Source: Zarea fungicola
Taxonomy: Eukaryota; Ascomycota; Sordariomycetes; Hypocreales; Cordycipitaceae
Assembly: GCA_900169235.1 (NCBI GenBank)
Contig: FWCC01000255.1
Location: 39,872-103,871 of the forward strand
Direction of reading: 5' to 3'
Length of the DNA: 64,000 nt
Shown here in pieces: positions 34,141 to 45,865 of the stretch; the first letter of the stretch is position 1, and each line of letters starts with the position of its first letter. A model generated the notes under the pieces. The model was not told where the DNA came from and did not search any database. It saw only the letters and a list, made by a program, of their open reading frames with translations. Both the position numbers and the translations under genes were made by a program.

Positions 34141-35413
34141 TTTTGTTCGGCTCTCATCACCATCACCACAACTGAAACAAATTATCATCTATTGCTGCGC
34201 CACATCACTTCACGCCAGAAAAATGTGCTCTTTTCTTGCAAACACAGAATCAATTCATCTTCTTTTATCCAACACAGAGATGATGCATGAGCCCTCCGTA
34301 TCACTTTAGGAAACGAGAATTGTATGGCTTGTGTGGTTGCATGTAGACTTATGACATATGTACCTAGGCTGTCAATGCCAGTTTTCTTCTCCTCAATAGG
34401 AAGTTATTTGCGGCAAATGTTTTTGACGTCCTATTTAATCGCTAAATCAGCAAAATCAGCTACATTAGTAAAATTAGTAAAATCAGTAAAATCAGCTAAA
34501 TCAGTAAAATCATCTAAATTATCCAAGCTCTTTAAATGATTTAGATTAAGAAAAGTTTAATCATTTGGCCACTAAACCTCGATTGTAGCAAGCCCAGCCA
34601 TTTCAGAGCTCTTGGCTGCTGCTGAAACGATCCCGTAAAGGCAAAACACTCTCTCCGCAACATACACCGTATATGTTCAATATGCTGTCTGCAGCGAGCC
34701 TCAGCTTTCCACCTATCAACTGTTAGTCGTAAAAATAAAGCATGCAATACTTGCGCGTATTGGTTACCCTCATTGCCGTCCGGCCATCCTTTCTTTGCCT
34801 AGTTTGTGTGTAAAGCCGAAACAATTATTGGTGCTGACCGGCGATTTGCCACCAAGACGTGGAACGAACGGAAGTACAAATTGTTACGAGACGAGGTGCG
34901 GACTTGCAGCATTGATCAGCGTTGCGAGTCAGTGAATAGTAATGTAGATAACCTTGCTGAACTTATGCCGAACTCGCGCAACGTCGAAGAAGGCTACGTC
35001 TTTGCCGTTATATCCTGGCACCAGCCGTACCATTTTATTCCTGTGCTTTGAGATCTGGCTCTACTGCAGATGCATTGTGGACCATTGGTGTGTATGGTTG
35101 GCTAATCTAAGCTGTTCGCCGAACGTACCGAGCCTTTACCCACCAGAAATGAGTCCATCGCTCCAAAACTTTAACTGATAACTTAATAGTGCTCCACCAA
35201 TGAGTCCGCCTGCGCATACTAATAAGCGCACTTACAATGCGCAACTTGTGTGTAGTGTATTGTCCGCCGCATAGGCCCGCAGACAAACTTATTAAGATGA
35301 GCCTCGAGCCCTCAATATTCTCGTCATGACAATTGTACTTGGTACAAGGAACTTCCAGCTATTTCTTAGTCTGCTTCTATTATTCTAAATTCCCTTGTTT
35401 TATTCTCGCAAAA
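34141..35413. other. gene-free stretch (1.3 kb)
   Basis: Contains a 9-bp tandem array (34443-34514) and no recognisable gene. Confidence 0.5.
34443..34514. repeat. 9-bp tandem array, eight degenerate copies
   Basis: Eight consecutive 9-mers vary around aaaatcagt / taaatcagc. Because the unit is a multiple of three, one frame stays open and reads as a Lys-Ser rich peptide. No start context or domain supports a gene. Confidence 0.9.
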
Positions 35414-36533
35414 ATGGCAGACTCTCATATTCCAAATTCTCAAGCAACCCCTGGCTGGAAAGATTATAGCTTCCCACGAACTCAATTCATTGATGCTGCC
35501 CAGACCAAGGTTGTAGATGGAAACCCTGAGCGATATAGTGGCACCGTTCCTATTGATTGGTGTGCTGGAGGTGAGTATCAACGCTCCTCGCGTCGCTGAT
35601 TGAAGCCATTGACTTATGAATGATTCACACGACCAGCCGGAAGTCGAGGAAACCTACCAGCGTTTGGGGGCCTGCTGTGTGCTGCAATTGTAAACGCTGC
35701 CTGCCAATTCAGTCGTGCTCAGTTCCAGGACAGGGCCAAACATCAGCCGCTTAGCCTCAATGTTGAATTTCTTGGCATAGTTCCGCAAGGTTGTTATTGC
35801 ATCAACTTGTCAATCCTTCACTCCAGTGCTTCCACGGCAACTATCCAGGCCGACATCGTTCCAGCCGAGTCCAAGAAAACTATTGTGTACTGTCGCGCCA
35901 TTGTCCGAGTCGGCAGCCTAAAGCGAAAGGGCCTGTCTGATGAGGAGGTGTATACCCAACAAGCCTTCGTGGTACCAGACCGCATCAGGGACTGCAACCG
36001 TTCCTCGGATGCATTCTACTATCACATCAACCCTCCGTCGTCGGCCACCCGGTGTTACACACCGCATGGAGGGCCATCGCCATTGTGGAGTCCGCGGTTC
36101 GGTGGCCGCAACGTGAGATACATGTGGCACAAGCTGGACAATGGAAAGATGTTTGAGACTGAGCATTTGCTCCTACTTGCTGACCTGGTAAGACTTTTCT
36201 TGGTTTCCTAATGTGCAGACAGTAACGGTAGACTCTAACCGACCCCACCAGATTCCACCAATTCCGCTAAACTACGAAGAGGATGCCTTACAGGGAGTGC
36301 TTAAATACCAGATGCCGACGATTTCACTCCAGATTAAATTTTGTGAAGAGATCCAGGGGGATGAATGGCTGCTTACCAAGACCAAATTGCGATGGCTCTC
36401 TGGCGCACGCTTCGACGAATCAATCGACATTATCAACGATCGAGGTCAAATTGTGGCTACTTGCCACCAATTGATTGCCAGATTGCCGTCCAAAATGTTC
36501 AAAGAAGCTGGAAAATCCAGAGGGCGGTTGTGA
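35414..36533 (+). CDS. acyl-CoA thioesterase-like hot-dog protein (329 aa)
   Basis: Exons are 35414-35570, 35637-36187 and 36252-36533 with GT-AG introns of 66 and 64 bp (phases 1 and 0). The product fits the thioesterase-like superfamily (TesB / 4HBT_3 type, double hot-dog). The first hot-dog has the Gly-rich helix NLPAFGGLLCAAIVNAAC and the strand HQPLSLNVEFLGIVPQG; a second half contains WLSGARFDESIDIINDRGQI. Such enzymes hydrolyse acyl-CoA thioesters; fungal members occur in fatty-acid and secondary metabolism. No PKS or fatty-acid synthase gene is nearby, so the substrate is open. There is no clear peroxisomal C-terminal tripeptide (it ends GRL). The ATG has a good A-rich context. Confidence 0.75.
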
Positions 36534-38918
36534 TTTTCCCTGGAGAAGCATAAAGGCATAGAGAGATGGAGTGATGTACATTACACTTCGTAAAGCCAAG
36601 GTTGCGCTTAAGAATACTGCATATTAACTGACTAATATATCCTTTTATGAAGGATGATTGCTACAACAGAGCATTGCAACTGTCCTGATACCGCTACAGG
36701 GTGTTGAGTGAGAGCCTGTCTCAGGACATCGCAATGACCTTGGGTCGCATGTCTTTTTAAAATCGGCAATGTACTATGTTGAACAAGAAGTATTCCATCG
36801 CCATAAAACAATCATACTCTGCTATTTTAATAGTAAATCTCTAAACCTGCTGAGATAAACGGGCCTGCATTCGCGCCGAACTCGACTGATGCATCTGGTT
36901 GGTGGCTGTAGCGTCGTTCTGTGAGGTTCCACGATAGAAATCTATGGGCTCTGACTTGTTGAGTCAACTATTCAACAGCGAATAGGAACGCTTGCTTGAC
37001 GAAGATACCAACCCAATTGATTAAGCCGGTTTCCAAGCGCAATGGAAAACGGTGAATATGTAGGCAGATCTACCGCCTCTCCTCCAATCACATTCTTCAA
37101 GAAAAAGGAACTTTTGATGAGTGGCGCGGCTTGCTTTATTAACTTCACATCCGCGCAAGTGACTGTGCCGCTCTAGCCGTGCGGTTCGATCAACGCGAGG
37201 CCTGCCCATTCACACATGCCCCTCATCCGTCACAACTGGTGCGAAGTATTATCTGCATTATACTTGAACCTCTTCATTTCTATCCAAGTTGAACACTTGC
37301 ACCTCCTCGATACAAAGTAAAAGCCTGCAAATGACAAAATGTCGTCCACAACCAAGCCTATTCTACACTTTCACGTCCGCCCGCTGCGGTCACTTCCTGA
37401 GCTTCAACTCACCATCGTCCCAAACGCTCGTATCCATGACGGCACCCTTGTGAAGCGTCCCAACACTGGCCTGTCACAGTTGAAGTGTAGCAAATGCACA
37501 CTGTGTCAGCATGGGAGTGGACGGTGTCGACTGTTGTATTTATAACGGTATGAAAGAGGACGCCTAACGGGCAAATGATTGTCAGACACGGAAATGGGAC
37601 CTTGGGTGGACCACAATGACTTCAACAATCATGGCAATAGTACCGTTGTTCACAGGCTGGCAAACTATGATAATATCGGGACTCCAAGATTGGAATGGTA
37701 TGCGCTCCTGATAAGACCGACAGCATGCAGATGGGTATTCCATAGGTGGAAATGGAGCGGACGGACGATGACTCTCCTGTCTAGCTCCCACTGCTTTCTG
37801 CAACGAGTTTATTTTGTCGCTTTCAGCCTCTTGTATGCCTGTTGGCCTAGCAGATTTTCGTATGTAACGAGAGTACGGACCTGCAACTCGGTCATGGCAG
37901 AAGAGGATTTCTTGCGCTTTTTCGCTCTTTCTTAGTCGTTTTTTTTTTTTCAATTTTAAGCACGTCTATTCTATCATCGCTTTAAATTTCAGTCATTTAT
38001 AAACGTGTTTAAATATTTGCACTGCTTTAAGAGCGGCCGAGAATAATTGGAAGTGGGAAACGTAGTCGCGATAGGAGGACCTAACATCAAATTAGTCCGA
38101 GATGGAAGCATCAGTAAAGTATGCGGCTTGTTAAAACAGAGCTTTAATTTGTTTTCGCTTCATTTATCTAATTTAATTTACTTTCTTTGGATTTATTGAT
38201 TAGTTTTCAGGATTTAATTAATTTTGTTAAACTTTCTTCGTATAAAAACTCCCGCAATGGCTTCCTTTTTTTTTTATTACAGGAGCGACAAAGCCAATTT
38301 TTTGACAAAACTGGTACACACTTGGAGTCAACAAGACAGGAAAATAACTCTTCACACTCTCAGCCTTCCACTCGGTTCTCAAAAAAAAAAATGGCTAGAT
38401 TTTAGTTTCTTCATGCCGTACTCCTACTAGACTGATAGAGTTGATACAGACCGTGTGCCTGCACCTATTGCGACAGGCCACATTGCCAGCCGACCAGCAT
38501 TTGCACCTAGTAGAGATCTTCAAGCGCTTTATGCAGATTGTCGCCAAAGCCGATAAATTAAACATCTTTGCAACAATACCATGCGCCCGTATAACTAGCC
38601 GAGAGTCCGGCTAAAATCACTGCATCAACATAGGCAGTGTCGAGCTAACCACTAGCGGCCTCAGCTCAACGCTTCCCTGTTTCGCCATGAGCCAGTAATG
38701 ATGTCGTCACTACCAGAAACGGTAGCGTGGTAAAATGGCAGACGTCATTGAAGCTCCAATATGAGACTGAACCGAGTCTGGCCGGGAGCGCCATTGCCAT
38801 AAATGCAACGGCCGGACACTTTCTTTCCCTCATCGCCATACCCAATTGACTCTTCATCTTTCTTTGTTTCTTTTTTTCTCATCTTGGACCTAGTCAATTC
38901 CATCACAAGCTTACCGCA
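36534..38918. other. gene-free stretch (2.4 kb)
   Basis: No convincing gene; AT-rich between about 37930 and 38280. A pyrimidine-rich tract (about 38858-38886) precedes the next start codon, typical of a strong fungal core promoter. Confidence 0.5.
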
Positions 38919-40181
38919 ATGCTCTCCTCTACGCGACATATTGCTCCGCGCGCATTGCGCAGCAGAGGCACACCAATTTCAAGACAATTGCAAAGACAGG
39001 CTCGTCTCCAATCAACGACCGCCTCGTCCTCATCCTCATCTTCATCGCACTTGGCGTCTGGCGTGGCCGGAGGTGTCATTGGCGCGCTCGTCTTCTACGG
39101 CGCTTACACCTACACCCCAGCCGGACGCACCGCCAGCACCATCAACAAGGCCGCCGTCGAGGCCAACAAGCAGTACAAGGCCGCGGCCGCCAAGCTCCAG
39201 CAGGCCTCGCCCGAGCCCGACAAGGCCATTGCCTACATTAAGGATCTCGCCTACTCGTACGTGGGGTGGATCCCGGGCGGGCGCGGCTTCGTCGACACGG
39301 CGTTTAAAGACGTCGAGACGGTGCGCGAAAACCACAGGGACGATGTGGACAACATCATTAGCGATGGCTACAAGCAGTTCCAGGACCTCTCCAAGGCCGG
39401 CCTGAGCATGGAGACGGCGACCAGGGCGTACGACACGCTCGCGGACCTGGCCAAGAAGATTGCGGACCTCTCGGTCGATGCCGTCTCGGACATTGCCGAC
39501 AACCACCCCGAGATTAAAGAAAAGCTGGGCGGCAACATGGACAAGCTCAAGGCCATGGGTGAGGAGTACGGGCCCGAGGCCAAGAAGCAGGTCGACGAGA
39601 CGTGGCGTCAGGTCAAGGAGATTTTCGCGGGCGGGTTTAGCGCGGCGAATCTCGACAAGGCCCGGACGCTCATCAATGAAAAAGTAGAGCAGGTTCAAAA
39701 ACTGGGCGACGAGGCGTGGAGCAAGGGCCTCGACGCAGCCAAGCCGCTTCTCGACAAGAACCCAAAGGTGAAGGAGCTCATTGAGAAGAATGCGGATGCG
39801 CTGAAGCAAGGCAACGTCAAGGAGCTGTTTGACAAGGCCAAGGCGTCTGTGGACTCGGGCAAGCTGGAGGATCTGGAAAAGTATGTCAAGGGCGCCGTGG
39901 ACAAGGTCAAGTCCAAGGGTGAGGAGGCTGCGAGCAAGGCCAAGTCCAAGGGCGAGGAGGCGGCAGGCGATTGGGGACTCGACAAGTACTTTGATATGCT
40001 ACCGGAGGGCAGCGAGGTCTTGCCAAAGCTGCAGCAGATTAGCAAGATTGCCAGTGAACACAAGGACCAAGGCGAGAAGCTGCTCAAGGAGACGATGGAT
40101 GAGCTGAAGAAGCTGCTGGAGCAAAAGGCCAAGAAGGCGCAGGACATTGTCGACTCGGCCAAGAATGAGGCCAAGAAGTAG
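38919..40181 (+). CDS. mitochondrial LEA/apolipoprotein-like helical protein (420 aa)
   Basis: Single exon of 420 residues. The N-terminus (MLSSTRHIAPRALRSR and on to about residue 32) is rich in Arg and Ser and lacks acids, as expected of a mitochondrial presequence. A serine run follows, then one membrane segment with GVAGGVIGALVFYGAYTY near 50-65. The remaining 340 residues are highly charged, Lys/Ala/Glu-rich amphipathic helix with irregular 11-residue periodicity and near-repeats (KSKGEEAASKAKSKGEEAAG), resembling late-embryogenesis-abundant or apolipoprotein-like helices. The protein is probably inner-membrane anchored with a soluble helical part. GC-rich, biased codons suggest strong expression. 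A 255-codon antisense frame over it is a composition shadow. Confidence 0.85.
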   Translation: MLSSTRHIAPRALRSRGTPISRQLQRQARLQSTTASSSSSSSSHLASGVAGGVIGALVFYGAYTYTPAGRTASTINKAAVEANKQYKAAAAKLQQASPEPDKAIAYIKDLAYSYVGWIPGGRGFVDTAFKDVETVRENHRDDVDNIISDGYKQFQDLSKAGLSMETATRAYDTLADLAKKIADLSVDAVSDIADNHPEIKEKLGGNMDKLKAMGEEYGPEAKKQVDETWRQVKEIFAGGFSAANLDKARTLINEKVEQVQKLGDEAWSKGLDAAKPLLDKNPKVKELIEKNADALKQGNVKELFDKAKASVDSGKLEDLEKYVKGAVDKVKSKGEEAASKAKSKGEEAAGDWGLDKYFDMLPEGSEVLPKLQQISKIASEHKDQGEKLLKETMDELKKLLEQKAKKAQDIVDSAKNEAKK

Positions 40182-40624
40182 TTGCATTATAAGAATATTA
40201 TAAGAACATATTACTATAAAAATAGCATTTTTCAAGTTTTAATACATAGTTCTCATTCATCATGTATTCACAGTTGATTTTGTTGCAGACAGGGTTGTCG
40301 TGTGAGCGCGACAGCTGTATCACGCCGGACGAGTGACAGCATATTTTCTACCGCTGTTAAAATATCAGTAAATTTTGGATCTCTTTAAATATATTATTCA
40401 GATTTCTATATTAATTTTATCAATTTCTAATTACTGTTGGCAGGAGGTCGAATGATGGCCAGCAAGACACTGGCTGGACAGGCTTCGGTACGTACCTTTT
40501 TATCACTGCGCACGGACCAACCTGGACAGCTCACCAAATCTTTCGTCGCATCAATCGCGCGAGCTTCAATTCCAGTCTTCCGATCCAATTCAACCTCCCC
40601 GCCACATCACACAAATCCGCCGCC
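40182..40624. other. intergenic region with AT-rich 3' flank
   Basis: AT-rich terminator-side sequence of the LEA-like gene followed by the leader of the uL11m gene; nothing coding seen. Confidence 0.5.
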
Positions 40625-41169
40625 ATGTCGAAAGCGAAGCAAGCAGCCGACCAAATCGTCAAGCTCATCGTGGGGGCCGGCCAGGCCTCGCCCAGTCCCC
40701 CCGTCGGTCCTGCGCTGGGTAGTAAGGGTGTCAAGTCGATGGATTTCTGCAAGGTACGAAGCACTTTTTTGCTTCCTCTCAACTCCCTATTTGCTCTCCA
40801 ATGTATGCTAACGCATCTTGTGTGTTACAGGAATTCAACGCCAGAACGGCCAACTTTGTCGTAGGCACCCCCATGCCATGCCGCGTCACCGTCCGCCCCG
40901 ATCGCTCGTTTACGTTTGACATTCGCACGCCGCAGACTTCGTGGCTCCTCCTCAACTGCGTCGACACGGCGCCCAAGAACAAAAAGGGCCAGCGCCGCGG
41001 CGCGCAGAAGCCTGGCTACGAGACGATTGGCTCCATCAGCCTCAAGCACGTGTACGAGATTGCCAAGATTAAGCAGTCGGAGCTGCGCATGTCTGGTCTG
41101 TCGCTGCAAGGCCTGTGTCGGTCCATCATCTACCAGGCCAAGTCGATTGGCATTGAAGTGGTCGCCTAA
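40625..41169 (+). CDS. mrpl19: mitochondrial large-subunit ribosomal protein uL11m (155 aa)
   Basis: Two exons, 40625-40753 and 40831-41169, with a 77-bp intron of phase 0 after MDFCK. The sequence is plainly ribosomal protein L11: [19 protein letters not shown] is the conserved Pro-rich N-domain, FCKEFNART follows, then [17 protein letters not shown] and a C-terminal rRNA-binding domain ending [18 protein letters not shown]. It would bind the GTPase-associated region of mitochondrial 23S-type rRNA. The length (about 155) suits the fungal mitochondrial form (yeast MRPL19). A separate presequence is not evident; the N-terminus itself may act as targeting signal, as in yeast. The gene converges on the glycosylase gene at 41540. 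Confidence 0.95.
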
Positions 41170-41336
41170 GGGGCAATATCGCCTAAGAAGGGGCAACATA
41201 AGCAAAATAAAATATGACGAAAAATTACAAGCATCCAGAAACTTTTTGTAAGAGTTTTGGGAATTGAAGAATCACCAGTCTGCGAGCCCGTTTTGCCGCG
41301 ACTTTTTGTACAATATTTATCAATAGAGGGCACTTT

Positions 41337-41558
41337 GGACACAAAGTCATGTACACAATGAATAAGCGTTTCTTGATCTACGAGACTGGTATTATATTAT
41401 ACACTATATTCTGACATGGACAGTCACATCATTCCTCCTCTTTGTTGGACACAAAGTGATGTATACAATGAATAACCGTTTCTTAATCTCTGAGACAGGT
41501 TATTATACTATACACCATATTCTGACATGGACACCCACATCATTCCTCCTCCTCTTTG
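41337..41558. repeat. 110-bp tandem duplication covering the 3' end of the endonuclease III gene
   Basis: Copy 1 (41337-41446) and copy 2 (41447-41558) both start ggacacaaagt and share long blocks such as acaatgaataa, tattctgacatggaca and cacatcattcctcctc, with scattered substitutions. Copy 2 includes the last codons and the stop (41540-41542) of the minus-strand glycosylase; copy 1 is a noncoding echo of it. Confidence 0.9.
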
Positions 41559-42838
41559 ATCATCTTGATCTCCTGCTTCATCTCTTGCTTAATCTCCTCC
41601 TTGACCTCATGTACATCCTCCTGCAAGGCAGCCATCGCATCTTGCTCTTGACGCTTCGCCACCTCCCTCTCTGCTCGTCCCAGCGCAACCTTTTTCCTAT
41701 CTGCCGCCTTGCACAGGCCACTGAAGCCAACCTCGCACGAGCCGCACTTGTGTCCGACGGGCAGACACACGGCCTGGCCCAGTCCGACCAGCAGGCCGTT
41801 AATCTCCCTCCATCGATCCTTTGGCAGCCACGACTGCAGCGCCAGCCTCGATTCTTCTGGGTTCTTCGTCTTGTGCCACCCCCACATGTTTGTTATGCGA
41901 TGCACATGCACATCGACGCCAATACCCTCCGTCTTGTTCCACGCCACGGATAGACAGAGGTAGCCCATCTTCGGGCCGACTCCAGGTAATGAAGTGAGTC
42001 CTTCAATGGTGTCTGGTATATCGCCGTTCCACTCGTCGCGCAATATTTCCGCCGTCTTTTTAATATACCTGCAGAAGGTCGTTAGAATATATATATAAGA
42101 AAAAATCCAGTGGTACTCAAGGGGGGCAGGGACTCACTTGGTCTTGTTATTATGAAAGCCCACGGCCCAAATCATCTTATTCAGCGTATCCGGGTCCACG
42201 GCAAGGACATTGTCCACGTTGAGGCCGACGGGCGCGCCGGGCTTGTGCGCGGGGAGCTCCGTCTGCAGCGCCCGCATCACCACCGCCGTGACCGTGTCCT
42301 TTGTCTGGCTCGACAGCATCAGCGCGACCAGCGTGTGGAAGCGCTGGTCCTTGGGCGACGCCGCCGGGTCGGCCAGCCGCTCGCAGCCCATCGTGTCCAC
42401 CGCCGCGCCGTGCGCCGCGCCGCCTGGTGCCCGCATCTGGCGCACCAGCTCGTATATTTGCTCCCAGTCCGAGGGAGGTTCTACGCTCGTCGCGCCCGTG
42501 TCTGGGTCGACGGCCTTGCGCGCCGGTTTGCGCGCTGGCTTCCGCTTCGGTGTCGGCGGTTTCATGGGGGCTGTGATTGCATCGGCACTGTCGTCGTCAA
42601 AGCGTTCGCCCTTGATTGGCTTCATGGGGGACTCGCTCGAGAGCTTCCGCCGCCGCTTGGCTGGTGGCGTCACGGCATCTTCAATATCTGGTGTCGTCGC
42701 ATTCGGACCGGCGTTGCCACTGACGGGGTTGTAGGCGAAGCGAGAAAGGGAGCGCGTTGTTCGGCGAGGGGTGGCATTGGCGGCTGCGAGTTTGTCAAAG
42801 ACACGCGACGTGTCCCGAGAGACTCTTGACGTGCGCAT
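41540..42838 (-). CDS. nth1: endonuclease III homologue, bifunctional DNA glycosylase/AP lyase (409 aa)
   Basis: Two exons, 42838-42138 and 42068-41540, with a 69-bp intron joining FHNNKTK to YIKKTAEIL. The enzyme removes oxidised pyrimidines and nicks AP sites in base-excision repair. Catalytic features are visible: the helix-hairpin-helix LPGVGPKMG with the Schiff-base Lys, and the catalytic Asp in VDVHVHR. An iron-sulfur cluster pattern C-x6-C-x2-C-x7-C begins [11 protein letters not shown], the last spacer being longer than the bacterial x5. The 150-residue N-terminal extension is basic ([16 protein letters not shown]) and carries nuclear and perhaps mitochondrial targeting. The C-terminal tail is a Glu/Lys-rich coil ending EEEE, inside a recent-looking tandem duplication. 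The 5' half is GC-rich, which creates long open antisense frames. Confidence 0.95.
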
Positions 42839-43741
42839 TGCAAAAAGATACCTGCATAGAGCGTAAATGTTGGTGTTTGCAATCTGGGGAAGCGAGACCG
42901 TGAATCGACAGGGCCGGTTGACCCACTCGTGCTTTGGGGAAGCCTGTCGCAGCGCTGTAATTTCTAATGCATCAATAGGCCAATAGACCGACAGGCATGC
43001 AGTAAAATCGTACAGAACTAGATAGTTTTCTATAAAAGTATTCAAGATTATCTAGCCATATTATATTTTAGCACATAAGCAAATACACTTGTGAAGGCTA
43101 GAATCGAGGTAATGCCTGCTCACATCTGAGCTCAGATTGTGGTATTACTTACACAGTAGCATGTTCAGTCACAATATGAGACCATGAATATATTACAGTT
43201 ATAAAACCGCTTAAGTGATAAAAAATCCTTGTCTAGGCCCTCGGTTTTCCATTATTTCCTTTCCCTTTCTTCTTTCCATTCGACATATAAACCCCAATGC
43301 GAATTAATGGCGTGTCAGGCTTTGCCTACCCTAAAGTCCATCAGCAATCAGTTTGAACAATCAGACAGACCGATCTAGAGTTTGAAGAGATGAATGGGAA
43401 TCCGCTATTATCAAACGGATTATAAAAACGCCAAATCGACGTAACACAATTTGAAATCAACGTGAACAGTAGCTTGGTGGTGCCTCCATTGATGAGGCAT
43501 CGTCCACGCCGAGTCGTTAACCCCGAGACCGGCTAGCCCGGATCAAACCCCGGCAAGTGGACATGAAAAAGACGCTGTAAGATGCTAGATAGCTCAGCAG
43601 ACAGCTAGACAAGCCCCTGAAAGCCATTTCTCCGAGGAGCTTTCCAAGCCTCGGGGTTAAAGACCAACATGTCCCCCACACCTTGTCTCCCTTCAACCAT
43701 CTCTTGCATATTCCTTGGTAAAAGTGGCAAATCCATGTAAA
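42839..43741. other. divergent intergenic region
   Basis: A 0.9-kb gap between the divergent glycosylase and C6 regulator genes; no coding content recognised. Confidence 0.5.
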
Positions 43742-45865
43742 ATGACGACTCCGCAAAAGAAGCAACGCAATCGCAAACCAGTGAGCTGCTGGCCATGTCG
43801 TGAGCGCAAAGTGCGGTGCGACAGGAGTTCCCCCTGCGCGACATGTAAAAGGCGTGGCCATGTAGAGATGTGCCAGATCGAAAGTCCGAGCCGCCAGTCT
43901 GCTCGTGAGGATTCATATGGGCTGCCTACACCCAGTCTGCCTACACCCAGGCTGCCGGATATCTTAGGCCACAGCCCGCAATCACTCTCGGGACGCTCCC
44001 TGTCCAGGGTCTCTGCCGTGCAGACACCTGCCGCCTTGACCACCGTGTCGAGCGACCACACCTCCGTCATTGAATATACCGGTGGTTGCGATGATGTGGA
44101 TGAGCGGGAACTCATGGCGCTGCTGGACGGCATAGCACGCGACCTGACACCGACCAATCAAACAGATGAGACGACAAGAGAAAAAGTCTTTCTCGGCCAG
44201 AACTGCGCGGCAAACTTCTTCCGCGCCATGGCAGTAGTCATGCCGTACGAGCCGCTATTGCCGAGCCACATCTCAATCGAGTCGGCCTTTGGCCTCACCA
44301 ACCGCACGACCCTTCACCCCTTTGGCTCACTATGGTCCCATGCTGGTGATGTATCCTTGCAAAATATTCTCCAGTCGCTGCCCGCGGTGGAAGTATGCTT
44401 GAGGTACGCAGCCCGGACCTGTCGCCCCGAAATCTGAACCCTAACCACTGACATGCCGAAACAGGTATTATCGCAACTTTGAACAAAACGTCCTTCCTTT
44501 TTATCCGTTTTTATTAAACGCCGAAGTCTTTGAGACCCGATTCTGCGACTTTTTACAAACGTTGGGCGATGCGGGTTTAAAGACGGCATTGGAACTGGCT
44601 GCTGAGGAGGGCAGCTTTCAGGACGCCGCCTGGTACGGTGTTCTTTTCGGCGTCCTGGCATGCGGCTGCCAGTTCCACGAAACCGAGGCGGCGAGTGATC
44701 GCATTCTCAGAGCAAGAGTCTTTGGTGCGTATTCACATGCCTCCCCAACCACACAATGCTCCCCGTTAATGCCCTGGCTAACATGACCACGTAGTGGCTG
44801 CCGCATTTGAATGCTTACGCTTGGCGAACCTGTTTGGCATGCCATCCGAAGCCACGATACAGGCACTGCTGATGATTGAACTTACTATTGCGAACGATGC
44901 CAATCCCGGCATGGCGTGGAGTCTGCTGGGTAGGTCGCCTGCCTCGTCCATGCTTTTAATTGATCCTCACTAAACATGCTCTATTGATAGGAACAACTGC
45001 TCAAAATGCCCAGTCAATAGGTCTTCACCTGAATATGAACAGGAATCGCGAATGGAACGCAGCAATCCATCCACTCTGGTTCGCACCCACCACGTTGTTC
45101 CTAACTACCATTTGCTCTGACATATTACTTTGCAGGAGTGCACTCTGGTTCCTGGACTCCTCTTTATCGCTCGCCTTTGACCGCCGGCCGAGTAGCTTTG
45201 CTGCCGGGATCGACCGGCGCAACATACACGTCGTCCGTGGGTCGACGTACCCGACCTTTTGCTCCTGGACCGGCGCCATTCACAAGCTGAAGCTCGCCTG
45301 GCAGCTGGAGCAGGTGGATGACGAGCACCCCGGCCAGGTCCCGCCTCCACGAATCGTCGAGTACCTAACGAGTCTGGCCTGCCTTGAGAGCATGCCGCCT
45401 TACGGGCAGATGAGCCACACCAAGCCCAGCACGATCCACCGACGCATCGAGCAGCTGGTGTCGCGCATCCACATCAGCCATTTCAAAGCAGAGGTCCTTC
45501 GCTCTGCGGCTCTATCGTCCACCTTTTCATCCGCATACCGCCAAGCGCACTTCAATGACATGTTGCGGGCCTTGAGCGACGTCATCACGGCGTATTGCAC
45601 TCTGAAGCCGCTGTCGGCGACCATGGCCAACTCGTGGCCTATATTATATGCTGCCATTAGTGCGGCGCTCCTTTTCTCAGGAATTCATGTCGTGTTACGG
45701 AAAAACATTCCTCCAGAAGTGGAAAAATTAATTAAAGTCCTCGGTGAGGCGGATGACGCTGATGTGGGCGACGACGATGGCATGAGGATTGGACGGACGG
45801 CCTATGCCGATAGTCTAGAAGCATTGCGATGTTTGGCCGAGAAAGCTGTGTTTGAAGACAATTAA
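43742..45865 (+). CDS. Zn2Cys6 fungal transcription factor, four or five exons (about 643 aa)
   Basis: Exons are 43742-44403, 44465-44724, 44795-44929 and 44991-45865. The N-terminus reads SCWPCRERKVRCDRSSPCA, giving C-x2-C-x6-C-x5-C-x2-C-x8-C with the last ligand in HVEMC. A fungal-specific TF domain follows: RYYRNFEQNVLPFYPFLLN, the block ANDANPGMAWSLLGTTAQN, and ALWFLDSSLSLAFDRRPS. An extra 57-bp in-frame segment (45079-45135) has gt...ag ends and branch-like ctaac; splicing it would remove 19 residues that do not look like the family and give 624 aa. The regulator stands alone between DNA repair and phospholipase genes, so its targets are unknown. Confidence 0.88.

Noticed and set aside
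39042..39809. 255-codon antisense frame over the LEA-like gene
   Set aside because: It mirrors the GC-rich, highly biased codons of the plus-strand gene, begins inside it and has no family-like motif.
42110..42829. Long plus-strand frames across the endonuclease III gene
   Set aside because: They overlap its GC-rich first exon and read as Arg/Gly/Ala-rich filler without domains; the minus-strand gene is certain.
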